Source: JAVVHH01 sp964235765
Lineage (GTDB): Bacteria; Pseudomonadota; Alphaproteobacteria; Acetobacterales; Acetobacteraceae
Direction: 5' to 3'
Length of the DNA stretch: 64,000 nucleotides
NCBI GenBank assembly: GCA_964235765.1
Contig: CAXSDH010000002.1
Location: forward strand, 100,818 to 164,817
Shown here: piece after piece, positions 51,746 through 61,002 of the stretch
Layout of the letters: each line of letters starts with the position of its first letter
Position numbering within the stretch: the stretch's first letter is position 1
Position numbers and translations under genes: made by a program
Notes under the pieces: generated by a model
The model's database searches: none
Told to the model about the DNA's origin: nothing
The model's input: the letters and a program-made list of their open reading frames with translations, nothing else

Positions 51746-52491
51746 CAGGCGGCTCCATGCTTGGCGGGCAGATCGATCTCGCGCGGCCGCACGACGGCGT
51801 ATGCGGTCCCGGACCCTTTCGGGCGCTCCTCATCGAGCGTCACGCCGGTGATGGCGTAATGCACGTTCTCGGCGATGTTGGTCGCGTGGTCGCCCATCCG
51901 CTCCAGGTTCTTGGCGATGAAGAGCAGGTGCGTGCAGGGCGTGATGTTGCGCGCATCCTCCATCATGTAAGTGACGAGCTCGCGGAAGATGGAGTTGTAG
52001 AGGTCGTCGATGGCCTCGTCGGACCGCCAGACCTGAACGGCCTTCTCTGCGCTGTCCTCGCCGATGGAATCGATCACCAGGCGCAGGTTTTCTTGCACCA
52101 GCCGGGCCATCGACGCGATGGCTGTGAGCGAGAACGGGAGCCGGAACTCGCCCAGCACGACGCTGCGCTTTGCGACGTTCTTCGCGTAGTCGCCGATGCG
52201 CTCCAGGGCCGCCGTGATCTTCAAGGCCGCGACCACGCCGCGGAGGTCGGCGGCCATCGGCTGGCGGAGCGCCAGCATGGTGATGACCAGCTGTTCCGCC
52301 TTGCGTTCGAGCGCGTCCACGGCTGCATCCTGCTCGACCGCCTGGGCGGCGATGGCCGGTTCGCCCTCCACGATGGCCTGGGTTGCGAGGGCCACCTGGT
52401 TCTCGACCAAGCCGCCCATCTCCGTCATCAGGTCCCGCAGGCGCTGCAGGTCCTGCGAGTAGCTTTTCACGATGTGCTGGGCCCCGGACAT
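51745..52491 (-). CDS. phoU: Phosphate signalling protein PhoU
   Basis: A 248-residue, all-helical protein with two PhoU repeats. Conserved segments are LRDLMTEMGGLVENQVALA, ADLRGVVAALKITAALERIGDYAKNVAKR, and in the second repeat HLLFIAKNLERMGDHATNIAENVHYAI; both end in the metal-binding E..GD pattern. PhoU links PstSCAB activity to PhoR/PhoB signalling. Gene order pstB-phoU-phoB is typical for alphaproteobacteria. Confidence 0.95.
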   Translation of the reverse strand: MSGAQHIVKSYSQDLQRLRDLMTEMGGLVENQVALATQAIVEGEPAIAAQAVEQDAAVDALERKAEQLVITMLALRQPMAADLRGVVAALKITAALERIGDYAKNVAKRSVVLGEFRLPFSLTAIASMARLVQENLRLVIDSIGEDSAEKAVQVWRSDEAIDDLYNSIFRELVTYMMEDARNITPCTHLLFIAKNLERMGDHATNIAENVHYAITGVTLDEERPKGSGTAYAVVRPREIDLPAKHGAA

Positions 52492-52514
52492 GCTGGCCTC
52501 CTCATTTGTTTCGA

Positions 52515-53351
52515 TCAGCCGAACCGGCCGGTGATGTATTCCTGGGTACGCTTCTGCTGCGGGGCCGTGAACATCTGCGCCGCCGCACCCACCTCGACGA
52601 CCTCGCCAAGGTAGAAGAAGGCGACCCGGTCCGCGCAGCGGGCGGCCTGCTGCATGTTGTGCGTGACGATCGCCAGCGTGAAATCGTGCTTGAGTTCGTC
52701 GATCAGCTCTTCGACCCTCAACGTGCTGATGGGGTCGAGCGCTGACGTCGGCTCGTCAAGCAGGATCACCTCGGGTTTGGTGGCAATGGTGCGCGCGATG
52801 CAGAGCCGCTGCTGCTGGCCGCCCGATAGGCCCAGGGCCGAGCCGCCGAGGCGGTCTTTGACCTCGCCCCAGAGCGCGGCCCGGGTCAATGACCACTCGA
52901 CCCGCTCCTCCATCTCCGCACGCGAGAGGCTCTCATGCAGCTTCACGCCGAACACGATGTTGTCGCGGATGCTCATGGGAAAACAGGTCGGCTTCTGGAA
53001 CACCATGCCTATCTTGCTGCGGAGCGCGTTCAGGTCGACGCCGGGATCGATGATGTTCATGCCGTCCATCATCGCCTCCCCCGTGGCGCGCTGCCCGGGG
53101 TAAAGGTCGTACATCCGATTGAGCACGCGAAGCAGCGTGCTTTTGCCGCACCCCGATGGGCCGATCATGCCCGTCACCTGCCGTTCCGGCAGGTCCAGGT
53201 TTATCCCTTTGAGCGCCTTGTTGGTGCCGTAGAAGAAGTCGAGATTTTTGATCGCGATGCGAGGCAGGGTCGCCGCAACAGCGGATAGCGGGCGGGGCGC
53301 GGGCAAGGACCCGGAGTTCCGCAGGGCAGCGGCTTGGGGGTTGGCCATCAT
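52515..53351 (-). CDS. pstB: Phosphate ABC transporter ATP-binding protein PstB
   Basis: A 278-residue ABC ATPase. Walker A is GMIGPSGCGKSTLLRVLNRM, the PstB-type signature is LSGGQQQRLCIARTIA, Walker B VILLDEPTSALDPIST; the segment FFYGTNKALKGINLDL is diagnostic of PstB. Adds about 25 extra residues before the usual N-terminus. GGAGAGCC precedes two successive ATGs. It drives high-affinity phosphate uptake with PstCA. 107 bases separate it from pstA. Confidence 0.96.
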   Translation of the reverse strand: MMANPQAAALRNSGSLPAPRPLSAVAATLPRIAIKNLDFFYGTNKALKGINLDLPERQVTGMIGPSGCGKSTLLRVLNRMYDLYPGQRATGEAMMDGMNIIDPGVDLNALRSKIGMVFQKPTCFPMSIRDNIVFGVKLHESLSRAEMEERVEWSLTRAALWGEVKDRLGGSALGLSGGQQQRLCIARTIATKPEVILLDEPTSALDPISTLRVEELIDELKHDFTLAIVTHNMQQAARCADRVAFFYLGEVVEVGAAAQMFTAPQQKRTQEYITGRFG

Positions 53352-53458
53352 GGCTCTCCTAGAGCACGCCCCAACAAGGCAGAATCGCCTGGCTGGAAGT
53401 TGTTCGCCGAAACTAGGGCTGGATCGTGGGCGGTGAGCCCTTGCGCATTGAACACGCG

Positions 53459-54340
53459 TTAGGTCACGCGGGTTCGAAGCAAGAAGCGGGCGCCGACCGA
53501 GATGGCCAGCACGAACATGGTCATCAGCAGCGCCCCGGCCCAGGCCAGCGAATGCCAGGCCTCGTAGGGCGCCAGGGCGAACTGGAAGATGACCACCGGG
53601 ATGTTGGCCATCGGCTCGGACATGCTTGAGGTGAAGTATTGGTTATTCAGCGCCGTGAATAGCAGCGGCGCCGTCTCGCCGCTGATGCGGGCAACGCCCA
53701 GCAGCAACCCGGTCAGGATGCCGGTGCGGGCCGCCGGATAGAGCACCATGGTGATCACCTTCCACTGCGGCGCGCCTAGCGCGAGCGCGGCCTCCCGAAG
53801 CGGCACCGGCATAAGGCGCATCGTCTCGTCGGTGGTGCGGACCACCACCGGCAGCAGGATGAACGCAAGCGCCACCGCGCCCGCCCAGCCGGAGAAGTGG
53901 CCACTCTGCCGCACCACCAGCTCATAGACGAACAAGCCGATGACGATGGAGGGGGCCGAGAGCAGGATGTCGTTGACGAAGCGGATGATCTCGGCGACCG
54001 GGCGCCGCTTGCCGTATTCTGCAAGGTGGGTTCCGGCAAGAACGCCGATCGGCGCCCCCAACAGAACGGCCACCAGGATCATCACGCCGCTGCCGTAGAT
54101 GGCGTTCAGCAGGCCGCCGTCCTTGCCGGGCGGCGGCGTCATCTCCGTGATGAGCTTCAGGTTCAGCGCCGCGGCGCCGTTCACGACCGTGGTGAACAGG
54201 ATCCAGACGAGCCAGAACACGCCGAACAACGTCGCCGCGGTCGAGAGCGACATCGCGAGGAGGCTGACGATCTTGCGGCGCCTTGCCCGGGCGGCGCTTT
54301 TCGGCGCCTGGAAAGACGGCGTGGCCGTATGGTCCGACAC
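53459..54340 (-). CDS. pstA: Phosphate ABC transporter permease PstA
   Basis: A 293-residue inner-membrane permease with about six helices. The EAA-type loop is LREAALALGAPQWKVITMVLYPAARTGI, followed by GVARISGETAPLLFTAL, diagnostic of PstA. The start is GTG (VSDHTATPSF) overlapping the pstC TAG by one base (TAGTG), implying coupled translation. Open frame upstream runs inside pstC and is not part of the protein. Confidence 0.95.
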   Translation of the reverse strand: MSDHTATPSFQAPKSAARARRRKIVSLLAMSLSTAATLFGVFWLVWILFTTVVNGAAALNLKLITEMTPPPGKDGGLLNAIYGSGVMILVAVLLGAPIGVLAGTHLAEYGKRRPVAEIIRFVNDILLSAPSIVIGLFVYELVVRQSGHFSGWAGAVALAFILLPVVVRTTDETMRLMPVPLREAALALGAPQWKVITMVLYPAARTGILTGLLLGVARISGETAPLLFTALNNQYFTSSMSEPMANIPVVIFQFALAPYEAWHSLAWAGALLMTMFVLAISVGARFLLRTRVT

Positions 54341-55329
54341 TACGTGCCCTCTGAACGTGAGAGCCGCGTCAGCATGAGCTTCGCGGCCGCGAGCACGATG
54401 AAAGTGACGACGAACAGCAGGAAGCCGAGCCCGATCAGCGAGGACAGGTACATTTCGGAATCTGCCTCGGTGAACTCGTTTGCGATGGCGGCGGCGATGG
54501 AATTGCCGGGCTCGAGGAGCGACACGCGGAGCTGATGGGCGTTTCCGAGAACGAAGGTGACGGCCATCGTCTCGCCAAGCGCGCGGCCCAGGCCCAGAAA
54601 GATGCCGCCGACCACCGCGGTCCTTGTATAGGGCACCACGACGCCGCGAACGACCTCCCAGCGTGTGGCCCCAAGTCCGAACGCCGCCTCCCGCAGCTGA
54701 CCCGGCACCAAGCTGAACACGTCGCGCATCACCGATGAGATGAATGGGATGACCATGATGCCGAGGATAATCCCCGCGGTCAGCATGCCGATACCGAGGG
54801 GCGGCCCATCGAACAGGAAACCGATGACCGGCATTGGGCCGACGTGATCGATCAACCACGGCTCCACGTAGTCGGACATGAACGGGACGAACACGAACAG
54901 GCCCCACATGCCGTAGATGATGCTTGGGATGCCTGCGAGCAGCTCGATCGCGGCAGCCACGGGGCCGCGTATCCAGTTGGGGCTGACCTCGGTCAGGAAG
55001 ATGGCGATGCCGAAGCTGACGGGAACGGCGATCAGCATGGCGAGCAGGGACGTAACCAAGGTTCCAAAGATGGGCACCAAGGCGCCGAACTCCTGGCGCA
55101 CCGGGTTCCACTCGGATGTGTAGATGAAAGCGAGGCCGAACTTCCGGAACGCGGGCAACCCGCCGACGAACATCGAGAGTGCGGCGGCGCCCAGGCTGAG
55201 TAGGACGAAGAACGCCGCGGCCGCGACGAGGATTCGGAACGCGGGGTCGCCAACTCCGCGCCTGCGGGCCTTCACGGGGCGGCTTGGCCCAGCGGGAATG
55301 GCGGCTCCGGTTGTGATCGCTTGCTGCAT
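54340..55329 (-). CDS. pstC: Phosphate ABC transporter permease PstC
   Basis: A 329-residue inner-membrane permease. It has the N-terminal helix AFRILVAAAAFFVLLSLGAA, the conserved WNPVRQEFGALVPIFGTLV segment, LLAGIPSIIYGMWGLFVFVP and the EAA loop LREAAFGLGATRWEVVRGVVVPYT, then LGRALGETMAVTFVLGN. It partners PstA in the phosphate channel. It lies 64 bases after pstS. Confidence 0.95.
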   Translation of the reverse strand: MQQAITTGAAIPAGPSRPVKARRRGVGDPAFRILVAAAAFFVLLSLGAAALSMFVGGLPAFRKFGLAFIYTSEWNPVRQEFGALVPIFGTLVTSLLAMLIAVPVSFGIAIFLTEVSPNWIRGPVAAAIELLAGIPSIIYGMWGLFVFVPFMSDYVEPWLIDHVGPMPVIGFLFDGPPLGIGMLTAGIILGIMVIPFISSVMRDVFSLVPGQLREAAFGLGATRWEVVRGVVVPYTRTAVVGGIFLGLGRALGETMAVTFVLGNAHQLRVSLLEPGNSIAAAIANEFTEADSEMYLSSLIGLGFLLFVVTFIVLAAAKLMLTRLSRSEGT

Positions 55330-55393
55330 CGGGCTGGGCCTCGTTCAGGTAAGGCGAGAACGGGGCGAGCTGGCTTGGCCCGCCCCGGCGGGC

Positions 55394-56407
55394 TTACTTG
55401 ATCTCGCTTTTCCAGGACGCCTCGACCTGCGCTACGAGCGCGCTCGGCAGCGGGACGTAGTCGAGCTTGGCGGCCTGGTCCCCACCCTTCTCCAGCGCCC
55501 AGCGGAAGAACTCGATCGCGGCGGCGGAGCGGGCGGGATCCTTGGGCGTCTTGTACATGATGATGAACACAGTCGCCGAGATCGGGTAGGCCTTGTCGCC
55601 CGGGGCGTTGGTGATCACGAGGTAGTAGTTGTCCGCCTTCGTCCAGTCGGCGCTGGCGGCAGCCGCTTGGAAATTCGCCGCGTCGGGGGTGACGAAGGCG
55701 CCAGTGCTATTCTGCACCTGGCCGAAGGTCATCTTATTCTGAATGACGTAGGCATACTCGACATAGCCGATCGAGCCCTTGATGCGGTTTACGTACTCGG
55801 CGACGCCCTCGTTGCCTTTGCCGCCCACGCCGACGGGCCACGACACCGAGGTGCCCTCGCCGATCTTGTTCCTCCATTCCGGGCTGATCTTGGACAGGTA
55901 GTTCACCCAGTTGAACGTCGTGCCGGACCCGTCCGAGCGGTGAACGATGGTCACGTTCTGGTCGGGCAGGGTTACGCCGGGATTGACGGCCGCGATGGCC
56001 GGATCGTTCCACTTCTTAATGTTGCCGAGGTAGAGGTCTGCAAGCAGCTTGCCAGTGAACTTCAGTTGGCCCGGCGCGATGCCCTGAAGGTTCACGACGG
56101 GAACGACGCCGCCGATAACCAGCGGAAACTGCGTCAAGCCCGCGGCCTTGAGCTGGTCGGGGGGAAGTGGCGCGTCGGACGCGCCGAAGTCGACGGTCGC
56201 GGCCTTGATCTGCGCAATCCCGCCGCCGGAGCCGATGGACTGGTAATTGACCCGGACGTTCTTTGATTGGCTGTAGGCTTCGGACCACGCTGACAAGATC
56301 GGATAGACAAAGGTTGAGCCGGCGCCGGTGATCTGCTGCTGAGCAAGCGCAGGCAGGCTGGACGCGCACGTGAGCGCGAATGCCAGCAACTTGGGTGTGA
56401 GCTTCAT
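55394..56407 (-). CDS. pstS: Phosphate-binding protein PstS
   Basis: A 337-residue periplasmic binding protein. Signal peptide MKLTPKLLAFALTCASSLPA, mature start at QQQITGAGSTFVYPILSAWS. Phosphate-binding loops are QSIGSGGGIAQIKA, FGASDAPL and VHRSDGSGTTFNWVNYL, all typical of PstS. The start has GGAG eight bases upstream; the longer frame to 56728 runs into flhA and is not used. A Pho box lies about 116 bases upstream, so it should be induced by phosphate starvation. Confidence 0.96.
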   Translation of the reverse strand: MKLTPKLLAFALTCASSLPALAQQQITGAGSTFVYPILSAWSEAYSQSKNVRVNYQSIGSGGGIAQIKAATVDFGASDAPLPPDQLKAAGLTQFPLVIGGVVPVVNLQGIAPGQLKFTGKLLADLYLGNIKKWNDPAIAAVNPGVTLPDQNVTIVHRSDGSGTTFNWVNYLSKISPEWRNKIGEGTSVSWPVGVGGKGNEGVAEYVNRIKGSIGYVEYAYVIQNKMTFGQVQNSTGAFVTPDAANFQAAAASADWTKADNYYLVITNAPGDKAYPISATVFIIMYKTPKDPARSAAAIEFFRWALEKGGDQAAKLDYVPLPSALVAQVEASWKSEIK

Positions 56408-56522
56408 AGCATTCTCCAGGATGTCGCGTGGACCGCGGTCGCGGAACGCGGCGGAGCGCCAGGGCAGCCCGTCCGCGGCCCCGTCTCGCTGGCGGACCCT
56501 AGTCCGGATGGGATACAAAAGC

Positions 56523-56551
56523 ATTTCAGTTATGTGACAGAACCATGACAC
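56523..56551 (-). promoter_or_regulatory. Pho box upstream of pstS (three 11-bp repeats)
   Basis: On the minus strand, GTGTCAT-N4-CTGTCAC-N4-CTGAAAT reads as three direct 7-bp repeats on an 11-bp period; the first two match the CTGTCAT consensus at six of seven positions each. This is the arrangement of PhoB-binding Pho boxes. It lies between flhA and pstS, 116 bases before the pstS start, oriented for pst transcription. Confidence 0.88.
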
Positions 56552-56604
56552 ATACGGCCGTAAGCCTCCAAGCTGACCTTTGCTCAGCAGCTTGCTACAG
56601 CCTG

Positions 56605-58683
56605 CTAGATCGTGCCCACCGTGCGAATACGTGCGCGAGGGAAAATCTCGGTTTGCGCCAGAACCGGGGTGGCGGGCCGCAATCGTTCTACGATGGCGCG
56701 GACATGCGGTCGCACCGGGCTCGAGCACAGGAGCACCGGAGCTTCGCCGCCCGCCGTTGCCGTTTCGAAGGCCGTTCGGAAGCGTTGCATGAACTCCCCA
56801 AGGCGGGAAGGCGCGATGGCGAGTTGGCGGTCTTCTGCAGGGCCGACAAGGCTGTCACTGAATGCGGCTTCCCATTCCGGCGACAAGGTGATTAACGGAA
56901 TATAGCCTGCTGGTCCGGTGTGGCTGTCGCTGATCTGCCGTGCGAGACGGCTGCGGACGTGGCCGGCGATGGCGGGGATGGCCCGCATGCCGCCACCGCA
57001 GGCTTCCTGGATGCCTTCAAGAATCGTGGGCAGATCACGAAGCGACACTCGCTCGGTCAGCAGCGTTTGCAAGACTCGTTGCACGCCACCCGCGGAGATT
57101 TGCGAAGGAATGAGGTCCGCGACCAGCTTTTGCTGTTCCCGCGGCAACTCATCGAGCAACTTCACCGTTTCCGCATAGGACAGCAACTCAGCCATCGAGT
57201 CGCGCACGACTTCGGTCAGGTGGGTTGTCAACACGCTGGCCGGGTCCACGACGGTCAGATTACGGAGCAGGGCTAACTCCCGCTGGTCCGTGTCGATCCA
57301 AAGAGCAGGAAGCCCAAACGCGGGCTCCGTCGTACGCTCGCCGGGGAGGTCCGGCAGGGTTCCCGAGGGGTCCATTGTGAGCAGCATCGTCGGCCGCAGC
57401 TCGCCTCGCGCGGCCTCGATCTCCTTGACGCGGATGGCGTAGGTATCGGCCGGCAGCTGGAGATTGTCCTGGATACGCACGGGCGGCAGGACGAATCCCA
57501 TCTCGGCTGCGATCGAGCGGCGAAGGCCTTTGATCTGCTCCGTCAGCCGCGGTGCGTCCCCGCCAGCCATGGCCAGCAGTCCATATCCGAGTTCAAGTCG
57601 AATGGTATCAATCCGCAACGAGTCGGAAATCGGCGGCTCCGCGGGAATGGCTGGCTCCGACGGCTCATCGGCCGTTGCCTTCGGGGGATTTCGGAAACGG
57701 AGCCATGCGCCGCCGCCCGCCAGTGCTGCAAGGGCGAGGAAGGGCAACGTGGGCAGGCCCGGCATCAGCGCGAGCGCGGCCGCGGCGCCGCCCGCAAGCG
57801 CCAGCGGCTTGGGGCTGCCACCCAACTGGCGCATCAGCGCGGCATCAGCCGGTCCCTCGACGCCACCCTTGGTTACGACGATGCCGGCGGCGGTGGAGAC
57901 CAGAAGCGCGGGAATTTGGGAGACCAAGCCATCACCCACCGTCAACGTGGTGAAGGTTGCGGCAGCGTCGGCAAAAGGCATTCCATGGCGCAGCAGACCT
58001 ATGGCTAAGCCGCCGAATACGTTGATGACAGTGATCAGCAACCCGGCGATGGCATCTCCGCGCACGAACTTGGCCGCGCCGTCCATGGCGCCGTAGAAGC
58101 CGCTCTCCTCTTCCAACTCACGCCGCCGCACGCGAGCGGTGCGTTCATCGATCATTCCAGACGACAGATCCGCATCGATCGCCATTTGCTTGCCAGGCAT
58201 AGCGTCGAGGCTGAACCGGGCTGCGACTTCGGCAATGCGGCCGGAGCCTTTGGTGATGACCATGAAGTTCACCACGAGAAGGATGGCGAATAGGATCACC
58301 CCGATCACGACGTCGCCGCCCATCAAAAAGCCGCCGAACGCCTGGACAACGTGTCCCGCGGCGGCCGAACCCTCATGTCCGTGGCTCAGGATCAACCGCG
58401 TGGTGGCGACGTTGAGCGACAAGCGCAACAGCGTGGTGAGCAGCAGCAAGGTTGGAAAGCTGGTGAAGTCGAGCGGGCGGCCCAGAAACATTGCCACCAT
58501 CAATACCAATACCGATGCGGTGATCGACATGGCGAGGCCAAGGTCCAGCAATGTCGTCGGCAGCGGTATGACGAGCACGGCCAGGAGCGCGATCACGCCG
58601 AGCGCCAGGCCCACGTCGGTGCCGGGCACGAATTTGCGCGCGCGACTGCCGAAGTCCAGCAGCGAAAGCTGCATCGCTTGCAC
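56605..58683 (-). CDS. flhA: Flagellar export gate protein FlhA
   Basis: A 692-residue protein. The first half has about eight transmembrane helices with the FlhA signatures VLVLMVAMFLGRPLDFTSFP and TTLLRLSLNVATTRLIL, and the FHIPEP-like loop RVRRRELEEESGFYGAMDGA. The second half is the cytosolic domain (LELGYGLLAMAGGD, MGFVLPPVRIQDNLQL). It forms the export gate ring. It starts three bases after flbD. The region behind its stop carries the Pho box of pstS. Confidence 0.95.
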   Translation of the reverse strand: MQAMQLSLLDFGSRARKFVPGTDVGLALGVIALLAVLVIPLPTTLLDLGLAMSITASVLVLMVAMFLGRPLDFTSFPTLLLLTTLLRLSLNVATTRLILSHGHEGSAAAGHVVQAFGGFLMGGDVVIGVILFAILLVVNFMVITKGSGRIAEVAARFSLDAMPGKQMAIDADLSSGMIDERTARVRRRELEEESGFYGAMDGAAKFVRGDAIAGLLITVINVFGGLAIGLLRHGMPFADAAATFTTLTVGDGLVSQIPALLVSTAAGIVVTKGGVEGPADAALMRQLGGSPKPLALAGGAAAALALMPGLPTLPFLALAALAGGGAWLRFRNPPKATADEPSEPAIPAEPPISDSLRIDTIRLELGYGLLAMAGGDAPRLTEQIKGLRRSIAAEMGFVLPPVRIQDNLQLPADTYAIRVKEIEAARGELRPTMLLTMDPSGTLPDLPGERTTEPAFGLPALWIDTDQRELALLRNLTVVDPASVLTTHLTEVVRDSMAELLSYAETVKLLDELPREQQKLVADLIPSQISAGGVQRVLQTLLTERVSLRDLPTILEGIQEACGGGMRAIPAIAGHVRSRLARQISDSHTGPAGYIPLITLSPEWEAAFSDSLVGPAEDRQLAIAPSRLGEFMQRFRTAFETATAGGEAPVLLCSSPVRPHVRAIVERLRPATPVLAQTEIFPRARIRTVGTI

Positions 58684-58686
58684 CGA

Positions 58687-60006
58687 CTAGGCCGCGCAGG
58701 CCGGAGGCGGCACTTGCAAGCCAAGCTGCGCGTAGTCCCGCAGCTTGTTGCGAAGCGCCCGGATGGATATGCCGAGGATCGTGGCGGCGTGAGTGCGATT
58801 GCCGAGGGTATGGCCCAGCGTTTCAAGGATTAGGTCGCGCTCTACTTCGTTCATCGTGCGGCCGACCAAGCCCGCTACCCCGCCCGCCGCCGGGCCGGGT
58901 TGGGCGGCCCCGGGGGCCAACTCGATCGCGTCGGGCCCGATCGCCTCGCCCGCCGCCAGCAGCACGGCACGATGAATCGTGTTCTCCAGTTCACGGACGT
59001 TTCCTCGCCACCCGTGGACAGCCAATCGCTGGTGGGCTGCTGCGGTCAGGGGCCGGAATGGCACGCCGTTCACTTCGGCGTAACGACGCGCGTAATGATC
59101 GGAAAGGGCGGCGATATCGCCTGGGCGCTCGCGCAATGCGGGCAGGCGCAGGCTGACGACGTTGAGGCGGAAGAAAAGGTCTTCGCGGAACCGCCCCGCC
59201 GTCACCTCGCCGAGGAGATCTCGGTTGCTGGTGGCCAGGATGCGGACGTTCACCCGCACTGGAGCGGTGCCGCCCAAGCGGTCGATCTCCCGCTCCTGGA
59301 TAACCCGTAGCAGCTTGGCTTGCAGACGGACGTCCATCTCGCTGATCTCGTCAAGGAGCAAGGTTCCACCGTCGGCCGCTTCGAACTTACCAGCGCGGCG
59401 GGCGACAGCCCCGCTGAACGCCCCGCGCTCATGACCGAACATCTCGGATTCGAGCAGGTTTTCGGGAATGGCGGCGCAGTTCAATGCCACGAACACGCCT
59501 GCCGCCCGGCGGGAGCGTCGGTGAATGTGCCGGGCCATCACCTCCTTGCCGGTGCCGGATTCTCCGGTGATCAGAATGCTTGCCTCGGAGGCGGCTACTT
59601 GCTCGGCCCGGCGCACCGCCTCGAGCATGACCGGATCACGTGCCACCATCGTGTGGCTTTCGCCGGACGCGGCCTGGAGGATGGCCGCGATCAGGTCGGG
59701 ATCGGGTGGAAGCGGCATGAACTCCCGCGCGCCGTCCTGGATAGCCCGGATCGCTTGCGGCGCATCTGCATCCGTGCCGCAGGCGACGACCGGAGTTGAG
59801 ATGCGCTCCGCGACCATGGCGCGGATGAGCGTGCCGACGTCGTGGGGAAGCTCGACGAGGACCAGGTCCACGCGCGCATCGGCGCGTAGGCGGGCCAGCG
59901 CGGCCCGGTCATCGTCCGCTTGCTGGAGCTTGGCGCCCCGCGCGGTGGCGATACGCGCAGCCTGGCCTAAGTCGCCGCCCAGGGACCCAATGATGAGAAC
60001 GTTCAT
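58687..60006 (-). CDS. flbD: FlbD-type sigma-54-dependent flagellar transcription activator
   Basis: A 439-residue enhancer-binding protein. An N-terminal receiver-like domain (residues 1-110) is followed by an AAA+ domain with Walker A GESGTGKE (148-155) and Walker B LLLDEI (216-221), and a Fis-type helix-turn-helix (THAATILGISIRALRNKL). The GAFTGA loop that contacts sigma-54 reads GAFSGA (195-200). The receiver lacks the canonical phospho-Asp: the site reads LVLVELPHD, with Glu52. It fits FlbD, which activates late flagellar promoters. Located between fliN and flhA. Confidence 0.9.
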   Translation of the reverse strand: MNVLIIGSLGGDLGQAARIATARGAKLQQADDDRAALARLRADARVDLVLVELPHDVGTLIRAMVAERISTPVVACGTDADAPQAIRAIQDGAREFMPLPPDPDLIAAILQAASGESHTMVARDPVMLEAVRRAEQVAASEASILITGESGTGKEVMARHIHRRSRRAAGVFVALNCAAIPENLLESEMFGHERGAFSGAVARRAGKFEAADGGTLLLDEISEMDVRLQAKLLRVIQEREIDRLGGTAPVRVNVRILATSNRDLLGEVTAGRFREDLFFRLNVVSLRLPALRERPGDIAALSDHYARRYAEVNGVPFRPLTAAAHQRLAVHGWRGNVRELENTIHRAVLLAAGEAIGPDAIELAPGAAQPGPAAGGVAGLVGRTMNEVERDLILETLGHTLGNRTHAATILGISIRALRNKLRDYAQLGLQVPPPACAA

Positions 60007-60018
60007 CGCTGTCCCTCC

Positions 60019-60330
60019 TTAGGACCGGTCTGCCTTGACGATCTCTGTCATTGTCACGCCGAGGCGGGTCTCATCCACCATCACCACTTCGCCGCGCGCA
60101 ACGAGGCGGTTGTTGACATAGATATCGATCGCCTCGCCCAACTTGCGGTCGAGCTCGACCACGGCGCCACGGCCGAGCTTCAGCAACTGACTGACCTGCA
60201 TGGTGGCTTTGCCCAGCACTGCGCTGACGGTGACTGGGATGTCGTACACTGCTTCCAGGTCGCGCGTGGCCCGGGTGGGCTCGGGTGGCGCCGCGTCGGC
60301 CAGATCGGCCAATTCCATGCTATTCGGCAA
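60019..60330 (-). CDS. fliN: Flagellar motor switch protein FliN
   Basis: A 103-residue C-ring protein with the SpoA domain: YDIPVTVSAVLGKATMQVSQ, LLKLGRGAVVELDRK, and NRLVARGEVVMVDETRLGVTMTEI. The TTG start at 60330 is supported by AAAGGAGG exactly seven bases upstream (60338-60345); the ATG at 60318 would lie too far from it. The TTG is inside the end of fliH, so the genes overlap by eleven bases. Confidence 0.92.
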   Translation of the reverse strand: MPNSMELADLADAAPPEPTRATRDLEAVYDIPVTVSAVLGKATMQVSQLLKLGRGAVVELDRKLGEAIDIYVNNRLVARGEVVMVDETRLGVTMTEIVKADRS

Positions 60331-61000
60331 GTGCCATCCTCCTTTGAACTGTTTGGTCGGCAAGGCCGAGCTGAGCCAGCACGTCCTGCATTGCGGCTAT
60401 GATCTTCGCAGTGTTCCTGGTGAACGAGCCATCTGCCCAAGTCACACGGATGTCTCCGACTGGGAGTGAAGTTGGCGTTACCGTGACGGTTGCTGCAAGA
60501 TCGTCGTCCAATAGCGCGATGTCTTGCGCGATGATGGGTGCAAGAGCGGGATGCACACGTACGACCACACGCTTTTCTCGTTGCAGTGTTGGTAGGAGAT
60601 GCCGCATCAGAGTGCGCACCTCGGCGTCGCCGTGCGCTGCGCAGAAGGCAGGCAGGGCGCCGGCGAGCATGCTGAGCATGGCGGCCGCGGTCGCTTGCGA
60701 GACCGAAGCCGCCTCGCGCTCGGCTTCGTTGTGGGCGGCCGTGACCGCGCCCGCAAGCGCCACGAGGGCCTGAGTGCGGGCGTGCAACTGGGCCTCCTTC
60801 CAGGCGGCTTGCGCCTGCAGAACAGCCGCGGCGCAGGCCCGATCGACATCGGCTTGGGTCAGGATGACGGGCGCGGGTTCCGGCAGCGGCGCTTCCGGCG
60901 TGGATGGCTCGTCGAAATCCTCCGCATAAAGGATGCCCAGAATGGGCCGGGGCTGAAAGGCACCAGCGGCCGAGGCGCTCGGATGCAACATACCGTGCAT
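60320..61000 (-). CDS. fliH: Flagellar assembly protein FliH
   Basis: A 226-residue protein. After a variable, Pro-rich N-terminal third comes a helical region (ACAAAVLQAQAAWKEAQLHA), then a C-terminal domain with VRVHPALAPIIAQDIALLDD and GDIRVTWADGSFTRNTAKI, as in FliH/HrpE stator proteins that regulate the FliI ATPase. It starts two bases after fliG and contains the ribosome binding site of fliN. FliI itself is encoded 46 kb away. Confidence 0.85.
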   Translation of the reverse strand: MHGMLHPSASAAGAFQPRPILGILYAEDFDEPSTPEAPLPEPAPVILTQADVDRACAAAVLQAQAAWKEAQLHARTQALVALAGAVTAAHNEAEREAASVSQATAAAMLSMLAGALPAFCAAHGDAEVRTLMRHLLPTLQREKRVVVRVHPALAPIIAQDIALLDDDLAATVTVTPTSLPVGDIRVTWADGSFTRNTAKIIAAMQDVLAQLGLADQTVQRRMALAE

Positions 61001-61002
61001 GC

